Shown here: in pieces, positions 9,264 through 16,410 of the stretch
Position numbering within the stretch: the stretch's first letter is position 1
Layout of the letters: each line of letters starts with the position of its first letter
NCBI GenBank assembly: GCA_001897355.1
Contig: MKST01000011.1
Location: forward strand, 666,037-730,036
DNA: 64,000 bases
Direction: 5' to 3'
DNA from: Solirubrobacterales bacterium 67-14
GTDB lineage: Bacteria; Actinomycetota; Thermoleophilia; Solirubrobacterales; 70-9
Notes under the pieces: generated by a model
Database searches by the model: none
Told to the model about the DNA's origin: nothing
The model's input: the letters and a program-made list of their open reading frames with translations, nothing else
Position numbers and translations under genes: made by a program

Positions 9264-9869
9264 GAAGCGGGAGAAACCCGATCGGATAGGTCCGATGCGA
9301 CCCGAGCCGAGCTGATCGCGTCAGCCCGCAGGTTGTTCGGCGCGAACGGCTACGCAGCCGTTTCCCTGAGCCAGATCGTCGAAGCGGCAGGCGTCACCAA
9401 AGGCGCCCTCTACCACCACTTCCCCGGCGGGAAGAAGGACCTGATGGAGGCCGTCTACGAACAGGTCGAAGCGGAGTTCACCGCATCGATCGCGGACCAG
9501 GTACTGCCCGACCTGACCGATGGCGCCGACCCCCTCGCGGTGATGGAAGCGGCGATCCGAGCCACCCTGGAGGCCAGCCTGGATCCGGAGCTCCAGCAGA
9601 TCGTCCTGATCGACTCCTTGTCGGTGCTCGTCTGGACCCGCTGGCGGAAGATTGCCGACGATCACAGTCTCTCGGTGGTCAAGGCCCTCCTGGCTGCCGC
9701 GGTGGAATCAGGCTCGATGAAGGAACTCCCCACCGACCCCCTCTCCCACCTGCTGATGGCCTCCCTCTCCGAAGCGATCCTGATGATCGCCCGCTCGGAA
9801 GACCAGGAGAAGGCGAAGGCCGAAGCCGCCGAATCCCTCGGCGCCCTCGTCGACGGGCTCCGACGCTGA
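9261..9869 (+). CDS. TetR family transcriptional regulator
   Basis: A 202-residue repressor. The N-terminal TetR HTH (about residues 13-60) shows the family pattern: ARRLFGANGYAAVSLSQIVEAAGVTKGALYHHFPGGKKDLMEAV. The C-terminal helical domain, presumably ligand-binding, resembles TetR_C families of actinobacteria. The only in-frame start before the HTH is ATG 9261, which lies inside the second operator with no ribosome site in front, so the mRNA is probably leaderless. It most likely represses itself and the divergent hydrolase. The ligand is unknown. Confidence 0.92.
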   Translation: MEAGETRSDRSDATRAELIASARRLFGANGYAAVSLSQIVEAAGVTKGALYHHFPGGKKDLMEAVYEQVEAEFTASIADQVLPDLTDGADPLAVMEAAIRATLEASLDPELQQIVLIDSLSVLVWTRWRKIADDHSLSVVKALLAAAVESGSMKELPTDPLSHLLMASLSEAILMIARSEDQEKAKAEAAESLGALVDGLRR

Positions 9870-9918
9870 CATCCCGACAGGCTGCGGTTGACCTAGGCGC
9901 ACCATTCTCGCCCTCGCC

Positions 9919-10422
9919 TTAGGTTCCGAGGTCGATCAACTCGAAGCTGAGCTTCGAGCCGTCAATCTTCGCTACGCCCATCGACTTGAAAGGTGACCGG
10001 CGTCGCTCGGTCGGGCTGCCGGGGTTGAAGATCTGAAACCCACCTGCTTCTTCGTGGAGGGGCATGTGTGAGTGGCCGAAGATGACCGCGTCACGGTCCG
10101 GGAAGAGGTCCAGCATCCTCTCGAGCCTGCCCTTGCTCGGTCCGGAGTCGTGGATGACCCCGATCCGCACCTCTTCGACTTCGACCGTGGTGACCGAAGG
10201 CAGCCAGTTTTGGAGATCCTCCGAATCTACGTTGCCGTGGACCGCGACGACCGGCGGGCCGAAGCTCCTGAACTCCTCGAGAACCGACGTCTCCACGAAG
10301 TCTCCGGCGTGGATGATCAGGTCTGATTCGCGGCAGACCCGGACGCACTGGTCGGGCAGTTCCCTTCGCCCCTTCGGCATGTGGGTGTCGGAGACGATCG
10401 CGATCGTGGTCGTGGTCGGCAC
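9919..10422 (-). CDS. Metallophosphoesterase, YfcE/MJ0936 type
   Basis: A 167-residue single-domain calcineurin-like phosphoesterase. All metal-site motifs are in order: SDTH (residue 11), HAGD (38), GNVD (63), H in IGVIHDSG (90) and GHSHMP (115), followed by NPGS. Family members act as phosphodiesterases on model substrates; the natural substrate is unknown. The start is GTG 10422. It is divergent from the following hydrolase gene with 41 bp between starts. Confidence 0.92.
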   Translation of the reverse strand: MPTTTTIAIVSDTHMPKGRRELPDQCVRVCRESDLIIHAGDFVETSVLEEFRSFGPPVVAVHGNVDSEDLQNWLPSVTTVEVEEVRIGVIHDSGPSKGRLERMLDLFPDRDAVIFGHSHMPLHEEAGGFQIFNPGSPTERRRSPFKSMGVAKIDGSKLSFELIDLGT

Positions 10423-10463
10423 CTGGCGATCTTACGATCCGGTCGAACCGGGAAACTTCCGAC

Positions 10464-11258
10464 ATGAGCGAATTCACGCCTTTTCATCGTGGTGGTAGCG
10501 GTGAGCCGCTGGTTCTGATCCATGGCTTCACCGGTACCTGGGAGATCTGGGATCCGATCATCGCTCCGCTGGAGGAGCGGTATGAAGTTTTCATTCCGAC
10601 GCTGCCGATGCATGCGGGTGGGCCGGAGATCGACGGTGAGCCGAGCGTCGATCTGATGCTAGAGCGTGCGGAGGCGCTGCTCGACGAGGCCGGGATCGAG
10701 CGAGCCCACATCGTCGGCAATTCGCTCGGAGGCTATGTGGCGCTTCGTCTTGCGGCCAACGGACGCGCGAAGACGGTGAACGCCTTCGCCCCGGCCGGCG
10801 GCTGGGCGGAAGGCGACCCGGTGGTCGGCGAGACCATGGATTTCTTCCAGCAGTTGCAGCCGATGATCGTGGCGGCGGCCGAGAACGTCGATGACGTGGT
10901 CGCCACTCCGGAAGGACGCGCGATCGCGGTCCAGTTCCTGACCGAGAGCCCCGAAGTGGTATCGGCCGACCTCACCAAGAAGATCATGCTCGGCGCCGCC
11001 GGCTGCACCGAGGCGATCGCCCTGGCGGAGATGGGCCGCACCGCCGACTGGGGCTTCGACCTGGACGCGATCGAGTGCCCGACCCGGTTCGTCTGGGGCA
11101 CCGAGGACAAGATCCTCGCCTGGCCCGGCGCTGCTGCCCGCTACCGCGCGGGCCTGCCGGACGCCGACTGGGTGATCCTCGATGGCGTGGGGCACTGCCC
11201 GATGCTCGACGTCCCGGAGAAGACGGTCGAGCTGATCGCCGAGTTCGCACAAGGCTGA
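10464..11258 (+). CDS. Alpha/beta hydrolase (Ser nucleophile)
   Basis: A 264-residue alpha/beta hydrolase with the complete Ser triad: oxyanion LIHGFTGT (residue 19), nucleophile GNSLGG (about 88), acid in VWGTEDK and base in GVGHCP near the C-terminus. It is a clear paralogue of the gene at 24685, sharing the N-terminal pattern SEFTP-HRGGSG-PLVLIHGFT and the PAGGW loop. ATG 10464 is used; no strong ribosome site is seen. The substrate is not predictable; esterase or C-C hydrolase chemistry are both possible. Confidence 0.88.
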   Translation: MSEFTPFHRGGSGEPLVLIHGFTGTWEIWDPIIAPLEERYEVFIPTLPMHAGGPEIDGEPSVDLMLERAEALLDEAGIERAHIVGNSLGGYVALRLAANGRAKTVNAFAPAGGWAEGDPVVGETMDFFQQLQPMIVAAAENVDDVVATPEGRAIAVQFLTESPEVVSADLTKKIMLGAAGCTEAIALAEMGRTADWGFDLDAIECPTRFVWGTEDKILAWPGAAARYRAGLPDADWVILDGVGHCPMLDVPEKTVELIAEFAQG

Positions 11259-11265
11259 GCGTCAT

Positions 11266-11330
11266 CTCAGCTAACGAAACTGTCGTTTACCGTGAATATT
11301 TCAGGGCAAACGACGGTGATGTTCGCTGAG
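11266..11330. terminator. Nested inverted repeats between convergent genes
   Basis: CTCAGC (11266-11271) pairs with GCTGAG (11325-11330), enclosing GTCGTTT (11282-11288) paired with AAACGAC (11308-11314). It lies between the stops of two convergent genes, so a bidirectional terminator is the simplest reading. The loop is long and there is no T-tract. Confidence 0.45.
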
Positions 11331-11336
11331 AACAGC

Positions 11337-11909
11337 TCAGGTCTCGTGGAAGTGAATCCGTTCACCTTCCCGGCCGAGGATGGCGATCACTTCGACCGGG
11401 CCGTCGCTGGCCCCGAACCAGTGGGGAGTCCAGGTGCTGAACTCGACCGCTTCGCCTGGTTTGACGATGAAGTCCTCGTCGCCGAGAAGCAGACGCATGT
11501 CTCCCTTGAGCACGTACATCCAGTGGTGGCCTTCGTGGACCGGCAGCTCCTTCGGCGGTTTGTTGCGGGAGGCGTGGATCTTCATCTTCGAGGCCTCGAG
11601 GCCGTTCGAAGCCCCCTGACCCGATAGCGGCCACACGGTCAGACCATCGAACTTCCTGGCGACCGGCCGGATCCGGGGATCGACCACCTTGCGGCGGGGC
11701 AAGAGGTCGTCGACTCGCACTCCGAGCGCCTCGGCCAAAGACGGCAGGTGGTCGAGGGCGAGCCGTCGCTTGCCCGATTCCAACCGACTGAGAGTCGAGG
11801 TGTCGATGTTGGCCCGGCTGGCCAGCTCCCCCAGGGTCATGCCCTTGTCGAGCCGGAGTTCGCGGAGGCGACTGCGCACCGTAGCGTCGAAATTCTCGTC
11901 CTTTGCCAT
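11337..11909 (-). CDS. XRE family regulator with C-terminal cupin domain
   Basis: A 190-residue regulator. An XRE/Cro HTH lies at about residues 10-65 (LRELRLDKGMTLGELASRANIDTSTLSRLESGKR). A cupin_2 small-molecule domain covers about 110-185 (HEGHHWMYVLKGDMRLLLGDE...PHWFGAS). The start at 11909 (MAKDENF) gives a compact protein; the longer open frame upstream runs into the divergent flavoprotein gene and is not credible. The two genes are 49 bp apart and divergent, a common arrangement in which the cupin regulator controls the neighbouring oxidoreductase. Confidence 0.88.
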   Translation of the reverse strand: MAKDENFDATVRSRLRELRLDKGMTLGELASRANIDTSTLSRLESGKRRLALDHLPSLAEALGVRVDDLLPRRKVVDPRIRPVARKFDGLTVWPLSGQGASNGLEASKMKIHASRNKPPKELPVHEGHHWMYVLKGDMRLLLGDEDFIVKPGEAVEFSTWTPHWFGASDGPVEVIAILGREGERIHFHET

Positions 11910-11958
11910 TTCAGCAAATAACTTTGACACATCCCGGTCGACGTGGCAAGCTCGGACC

Positions 11959-12873
11959 ATGAGCGAAGAACTGGAATGTGTAGTCATCGGCGGTGGGGCC
12001 GCCGGCCTCAGTGCCGCGCTGGTCCTGGGCCGAGCCCGTCGGGACACTTTGGTGATAGACGCGGGCGAGCAGAGCAACCGGCCCGACCACGGCATCGGCG
12101 GCCTGCTCGGTAACAACGGCACCCCTCCCGCCCACTTCTACGAGGAAGCCGCGTCTGAAGTTGACCAGCATCCGACCGTCGAGCGGATCAGCGGCTCGGT
12201 CAACACCGGCACCCTGGAGAACGGGCGCTTCAGGCTGACAACCGATGACGGCCAGGAGATAACCACGCCGAATCTACTCCTCGCTACCGGCATGAAGTAC
12301 GAGTACCCGGACCTGCCAGGCATCGCAGAGATCTGGGGCAGAGACGCCTTTCACTGCCCGTTCTGCCACGGCTGGGAAGCCCGCGACGGCCACATCGCGG
12401 TGATCGTCAAAGACACGCCGGACGCAATGCGGGCGAGGCTCATCCAGTTGTGGAGCGACCGGGTGACCGTGCTGACCAATGGCACCGAGTTGGATGACGA
12501 GCAGGCTTCAGCGATGGACGCCGCCGGAATCCCCGTCGTGTCGACTGAGGTCGAGCGACTGGTGACCGAGGACGGCTCGCTGAAGGCGATCGACTTCGCC
12601 GACGGGAACGAGGTCGAGTTCGACTCCGTGATGGTGCCGATCACCATGCGCCACCGCTCCGACCTGGCCCATCAGCTGGGCGCCGAGGCGGTCGACAAAC
12701 CGAACCCCTTCATCATCGACCCGCTCAAGGTCGACTTCCTCCAACAGACCAGTGTGCCCGGCCTCTCGGCCGCCGGCGACATCGCCACTCAGGGCGCCCC
12801 GTCAGTCGCCGCGGCGATCGCCGAAGGCCACCGCGCCGGAGCCGGGATCGTCCACAACATCGCCTTCGCCTGA
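11959..12873 (+). CDS. Thioredoxin-reductase-like FAD oxidoreductase
   Basis: A 304-residue flavoprotein. The FAD-binding GGGAAGLSAA motif is at residue 11, a CPFC redox pair sits in HCPFCHGWE (about 132-140), and the C-terminal FAD motif is AAGDIATQGAPSVAAAIAEG. The segment that in thioredoxin reductases binds NADPH (a GxGxxA motif) reads HIAVIVKDTPDAMRA and lacks it. The enzyme may therefore take electrons from, or give them to, something other than NADPH, as in the GliT/HlmI-type dithiol oxidases. A TTGACA box at 11924-11929 could be the -35 element. The start ATG 11959 leaves almost no leader. Confidence 0.88.
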   Translation: MSEELECVVIGGGAAGLSAALVLGRARRDTLVIDAGEQSNRPDHGIGGLLGNNGTPPAHFYEEAASEVDQHPTVERISGSVNTGTLENGRFRLTTDDGQEITTPNLLLATGMKYEYPDLPGIAEIWGRDAFHCPFCHGWEARDGHIAVIVKDTPDAMRARLIQLWSDRVTVLTNGTELDDEQASAMDAAGIPVVSTEVERLVTEDGSLKAIDFADGNEVEFDSVMVPITMRHRSDLAHQLGAEAVDKPNPFIIDPLKVDFLQQTSVPGLSAAGDIATQGAPSVAAAIAEGHRAGAGIVHNIAFA

Positions 12874-13072
12874 CAGGGTTCCGACCGTTCCCGCCTGGCG
12901 TACGGCAGCGGGGTTGAGAGGTCGTATTGACCCGCGGATATGAGTTCCGATCGCCTTGCGGACCGCTTCGATGTCGCGGACGGTCGAGGCGGTCGGACGG
13001 TAATCCGCGAACTCATCCCGGCGAATCCTACGGGCGAGTCGAGAACGCAGCTCGCTCCGAGATTGGAGCAAC

Positions 13073-14482
13073 CTAGGAGTTCTTCTTACTGATCCGGATC
13101 TTCGTAATTGCCCGGCCCTGTTTGACCCCAGGCGCCTTGGCGACGAGACGAACGTTCAGCGTGCGTACCGACCCGGCTTTCCGGGTCAACTTGACTCGCA
13201 GCTTGATCCGCTTCGAGGCTCCCGCGCCAAGTTTTCCCTTCGCCTTGCATCCGCGACCCTTCGCCAGGTGCTTCTTGGCCTTTACGCAGAGCTTCAGCTT
13301 CTTGATCGAGCGCGTCGAACGGTTCGTCACGGTCACCAGGAGCTTCGCCCGGGATCCGGGTGCCGCCTTCTTCGGTCGCTTGACCTTGAGCACGAGGCCG
13401 GCCGAGCCTGGTCCGGTGGCATCGGTGGTGCCGGTCTTCACCTGACCCGCCTTCCAGCCCGAGACGTCACCGTCACGGTCGGACACCGACAGACCCACCT
13501 CGTATGTCCCGGGGGCTCCGAAGTCATGCCGGGTAGTCGGTTGCTTGGTCGCCAGGTCGGCTATCCCGTCGGCGTTGAAGTCCCATCGGTACTTGTCCAC
13601 CCCGGCGGCGACGTGACTGGCACTGCCGTCGAGGTTGGCGGCTCCTGGGCCCGCGGGCGTCGAGGTGAAAGCCGGGCGAATCGCGGGCTGGGGCTTCAAG
13701 GTGCCGTCGCCCGGGAAGGTGAGGTTGAACCGGGAGTCGGTCGCGCCCGGCCCGGAGGGGATCGCCACCGCGCCGTTCAGCTCGTCCTCTACCTTGCCGG
13801 CGCCGATGTCCGGATGAGTGCAGTGGAACCCGCCGATCGACATCGAGTTGTTGACCACGGTCGCCGTGCCGGTGGCCGGATCATAGGCCTTGCCCTCGGT
13901 CACCGGGGGAACCTCCGGACCGGGCACCGGCGGCGCCATGTAGTAGGAGGTCATCGGGCTGAACTCGAGCGGCACGGTGCAGTCGATGTTGCCGTAGATC
14001 CAGCCGCCGGGCCACGGGATGTCGACCATGCGGACGTGGTGGGCCTCGATCCGGAGGGTCATCGGCATGTTCATCAGCATCTCCCCGTTCAGCGGGTTCA
14101 CGGTTCCGGTCCAGTCGGACCGGGCGCTCAAGGAAACGATCATCGTCTCGGTCTCGCCGTTGATGTCCCGGGGGAACTCGAACGAGGCCGGCTGCGAGAT
14201 GTTGCCGACCGGAATGTGAACGGTGCCGTCACCGGAGATCACGCCCTGCCCGCCCCACTGGCCCATGACCGACAGCGGCAGCAGCGGAGCCGGCAACGAC
14301 CAGCCGCGGATCCGCACGAAAGCGTTGGTCGGGGTGAGCTGAAGGTTAACTGCGGCGTTTGCCTCGCGACCATCGATCCCGTCGACCTTCTGGGCGTGGG
14401 CGGTCGGCGCCACGCCAAGCAGGCCGATGGCCGCAACGACCAGACCCCACACGAGCGAACGAAGATTGCCTGCCGAAATCAT
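13073..14482 (-). CDS. Secreted PKD-domain protein with basic C-terminal module
   Basis: A 469-residue exported protein with a signal peptide ending APTAHAQ. Residues about 30-260 form a beta-rich domain without a family I recognise. A PKD domain lies at about 270-350 (YRWDFNADG..., HDFGAPGTYEVGLSVSDRDGD). The last 110 residues are a Lys/Arg-rich beta module of the same general kind as the tail of the protein ending at 7555. A strong GGAGGAGGG ribosome site precedes the ATG at 14482. Probably a cell-surface structural or binding protein; no enzyme motif is visible. Confidence 0.85.
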   Translation of the reverse strand: MISAGNLRSLVWGLVVAAIGLLGVAPTAHAQKVDGIDGREANAAVNLQLTPTNAFVRIRGWSLPAPLLPLSVMGQWGGQGVISGDGTVHIPVGNISQPASFEFPRDINGETETMIVSLSARSDWTGTVNPLNGEMLMNMPMTLRIEAHHVRMVDIPWPGGWIYGNIDCTVPLEFSPMTSYYMAPPVPGPEVPPVTEGKAYDPATGTATVVNNSMSIGGFHCTHPDIGAGKVEDELNGAVAIPSGPGATDSRFNLTFPGDGTLKPQPAIRPAFTSTPAGPGAANLDGSASHVAAGVDKYRWDFNADGIADLATKQPTTRHDFGAPGTYEVGLSVSDRDGDVSGWKAGQVKTGTTDATGPGSAGLVLKVKRPKKAAPGSRAKLLVTVTNRSTRSIKKLKLCVKAKKHLAKGRGCKAKGKLGAGASKRIKLRVKLTRKAGSVRTLNVRLVAKAPGVKQGRAITKIRISKKNS

Positions 14483-14497
14483 GACCCTCCTCCAGTT

Positions 14498-14513
14498 GTC
14501 CTCAGCTGAGGAC
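14498..14513. promoter_or_regulatory. 16-bp perfect palindrome upstream of the PKD protein gene
   Basis: GTCCTCAGCTGAGGAC, self-complementary without a loop, lies 15 bp before the start codon and just upstream of its ribosome site. It suits a dimeric regulator site or a hairpin in the 5' leader. Confidence 0.4.
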
Positions 14514-14664
14514 TACCCGGAGCGCATCAGTCGAAACCCGGGGTCTCCCGCGCCCTCGGCGCAGGGCTTCTCCGCTGTAGGGTCTTCACAGACGGCGTTT
14601 GCGGTAGCAGGCGAAGTGAAATGGGAAGAAGCTCAGCGAGAGCGTGTATTTAGCTCGCCGTCAG

Positions 14665-14775
14665 TTAGCGGTTTAGCCTCGCACGTAACATCAGCCCGGC
14701 CCCGGTGAGCGCTACCGGGGCCAGGGCGAGCAGCTCCTCGACCGGTACCGGCCCGATGTGGGCGAAGACGATCAC
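14665..14775 (-). CDS. Small hydrophobic protein, translationally coupled to the DUF899 gene
   Basis: A 36-residue frame starting at GTG 14775, which overlaps the DUF899 stop by four bases (GTGA). The preceding genes of this operon are joined in the same way. The product begins VIVFAHIGPVPVEELLALAP, contains one plausible membrane helix (about residues 9-30) and ends with a basic RARLNR cytoplasmic-type tail. I do not recognise a family. The tight coupling and amphipathic/hydrophobic design support a real gene, but it is too short to be certain. Confidence 0.5.
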   Translation of the reverse strand: MIVFAHIGPVPVEELLALAPVALTGAGLMLRARLNR

Positions 14776-15494
14776 GAGGTCGCCCCGACCGAGCCGGCGA
14801 GATCCTCCGAGGTGTACTCGTCGTGGCGGCGCCACCACTGGTACGGCGGGGTCTGGGGGTAGCCTTCGGGCGAGTCCTCCCATTCCTCCTGGCGGCCCAG
14901 GGCGGTCAGGTCGAGGTAGGCCCAGGTGCTGCCCATCGCCTCGTCTCCCCGGGCGTCGATGAAGTAGGTGCGGTAGACGGTGCCTCCGTCGTCGCGGATG
15001 AAGGCGTTGGTCCCGTGCCACTCGCCGACCCCCATGTCCTTGTCGAAGTCGTCGGTCACCGTGTACCAGGGGATCTGCTCCCAGCCCATCTTCTCCTTGA
15101 GCCGCGCGATGTTCTCCTGCGATCCCCGGGAGGCGTAGGCGAGCGTCGTGTCCCGCGTGTTCAGGTGGCGGAGGTCGGCCACCTGGTCGGCGCCGAACGA
15201 GCAACCCGGGCAACCCGCGTCCGGGTGCCCGTTCACGTCGGGGTCGAAGAAGAACCGGTAGACGATCAGCTGCCGGCGACCCTCGAACAGGTCGAGCAGG
15301 CTGACCTTCCCGTCCGGCCCGTCGAACGCGTAGTCCTTCTCGATCTTCTGCCAGGGCATCCGGCGCCGCTCGGCCGCGAGGGCATCCTTGGCCCGGGTGA
15401 CTTCCTTCTCCTTGACCAGCAGTTCTTTGCGGGCGGCATCCCATTCGGCGGCCGACACGACCGCCGGCGTTTCCATGTTCTCGAACATGCTCAT
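14772..15494 (-). CDS. DUF899 family thioredoxin-like protein
   Basis: A 240-residue DUF899 protein with the family's N-terminal helical part, the WQKIEKDYAF segment and a thioredoxin-like core. A GCPGCSF motif near residue 93 provides the potential redox or sulfur-active Cys pair. The C-terminus carries the PPYQWWRRHDEY signature. The family is uncharacterised but is often grouped with SRPBCC proteins and ArsR repressors, as here. The ATG at 15494 overlaps the upstream SRPBCC stop by four bases. Confidence 0.88.
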   Translation of the reverse strand: MSMFENMETPAVVSAAEWDAARKELLVKEKEVTRAKDALAAERRRMPWQKIEKDYAFDGPDGKVSLLDLFEGRRQLIVYRFFFDPDVNGHPDAGCPGCSFGADQVADLRHLNTRDTTLAYASRGSQENIARLKEKMGWEQIPWYTVTDDFDKDMGVGEWHGTNAFIRDDGGTVYRTYFIDARGDEAMGSTWAYLDLTALGRQEEWEDSPEGYPQTPPYQWWRRHDEYTSEDLAGSVGATS

Positions 15495-15958
15495 TCCTCT
15501 CCTTCTGTTTCAAAGTGTCGCCCGAGGCTCTCGAGGGCCTGGGTCCAGCCGGAATCGACCCCGAGGTGGCCACCGGGAGGCGCTTCGCCGAGGCGGTCAT
15601 GGGTCAAGGTGACTTCGGTCGCCCCGGGCTCGGATTCGCGCAGTTCTACGGTCAGGCGGGAGCGATGGCCACCGGGATCCTGCCCGTAGCCGCCGAACTG
15701 CCAGTCCATGACGAGGCGGCTGTCCGGCACCAGCTCGGTGTACTCCCAGTTGAACCCGCCGACCTCCTCCCCGTCCATCGCGTGGATCAGCTCGCCGCGG
15801 CCGCCGACCCGGGGGTCGTTGGTCGCCGAGACCCCGGTGAAGTCGTCCGGGTGCATCCACCGGACCAGCTCGTCCGGGTCGATGAAGGCCCGGTAGACCA
15901 TCTCGATCGGTGCCCGGACCAGCTTGACGATCCGTACCGAATCGCCGGTGGCGGTCAT
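15491..15958 (-). CDS. SRPBCC (AHSA1/START-like) domain protein
   Basis: A 155-residue ligand-binding fold of the Aha1/START superfamily: VRAPIEMVYRAFIDPDELVRWMHPDDF near the N-terminus, a central GGFNWEYTELVPDSRLVMDW and the C-terminal helix GWTQALESLGRHF. Start ATG 15958 overlaps the ArsR stop by four bases. The longer upstream frame overlaps the ArsR gene and is rejected. It is the second gene of the ArsR operon. The bound ligand is unknown. Confidence 0.88.
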   Translation of the reverse strand: MTATGDSVRIVKLVRAPIEMVYRAFIDPDELVRWMHPDDFTGVSATNDPRVGGRGELIHAMDGEEVGGFNWEYTELVPDSRLVMDWQFGGYGQDPGGHRSRLTVELRESEPGATEVTLTHDRLGEAPPGGHLGVDSGWTQALESLGRHFETEGEE

Positions 15959-16296
15959 TGCTGCTCCTTTGCCATGTCTTCTTCCAGTACCCGGGCGAGC
16001 CGGTCGAGGTTGTCGCCCCAGAACTTCTCGTAGGAGCTCAGCCACTCGTTGGCTTCCCGAAGTGGCTCGGCCCTGAGCGTGCAGAGGTGCTGCCGGCCGG
16101 CCACCCTGCGGTTCACCAGCCCCGCCTTCTCCAGCACCTGGACGTGCTTGGAGGCCGCCGCGAAGGACATCTCCGCGGGCTGGGCCAGGTCGCCGACGGA
16201 GCATTCCCCCCGCGAGAGCTGCCTGACCATCCCTCTCCTGGTCCGGTTGGAGAGCGCGTGGAAGACGCGGTCGACCTTCTCTGAATCTTCAACCAT
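15955..16296 (-). CDS. ArsR family transcriptional regulator
   Basis: A 113-residue winged-helix repressor (HALSNRTRRGMVRQLSRGECSVGDLAQPAEMSFAAASKHVQVLEKAGLVNRR). No metal-binding Cys pair of the ArsR/SmtB type is present in helix 3, so it probably senses another signal, as regulators paired with SRPBCC proteins often do. ATG 16296 lies inside an inverted repeat, and no ribosome site precedes it, suggesting a leaderless, autorepressed mRNA. It heads a four-gene operon in which every junction is a 4-nt overlap. Confidence 0.9.
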   Translation of the reverse strand: MVEDSEKVDRVFHALSNRTRRGMVRQLSRGECSVGDLAQPAEMSFAAASKHVQVLEKAGLVNRRVAGRQHLCTLRAEPLREANEWLSSYEKFWGDNLDRLARVLEEDMAKEQQ

Positions 16297-16308
16297 GTGG
16301 TTGAAGAT
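16285..16308. promoter_or_regulatory. ArsR operator 1, containing the arsR start codon
   Basis: 10-bp perfect arms ATCTTCAACC (16285-16294) and GGTTGAAGAT (16299-16308) around a 4-bp spacer. On the coding strand the ATG start is formed by the spacer's last two bases and the first G of the right arm. Confidence 0.8.
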
Positions 16309-16328
16309 AGAACGTCGAGCCGGATTTG

Positions 16329-16344
16329 TCAACCGATTGGTTGA
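16329..16344. promoter_or_regulatory. ArsR operator 2
   Basis: TCAACC-N4-GGTTGA, the core of the operator at 16285, repeated 40 bp upstream of it centre to centre. It lies where the promoter of the ArsR operon is expected. Confidence 0.7.
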
Positions 16345-16410
16345 ACGATGACGCGAGTCAGGCTGGTCGTTCCCGCCCCCGGCTTCCCGGGAGCGGGCCG
16401 ACCGTTTTCA

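Noticed and set aside
12874..13072. Minus-strand frame of about 60-90 residues after the flavoprotein gene
   Set aside because: No family resemblance, only a TTG start, and the frame continues into the antisense of the flavoprotein gene. Treated as non-coding.
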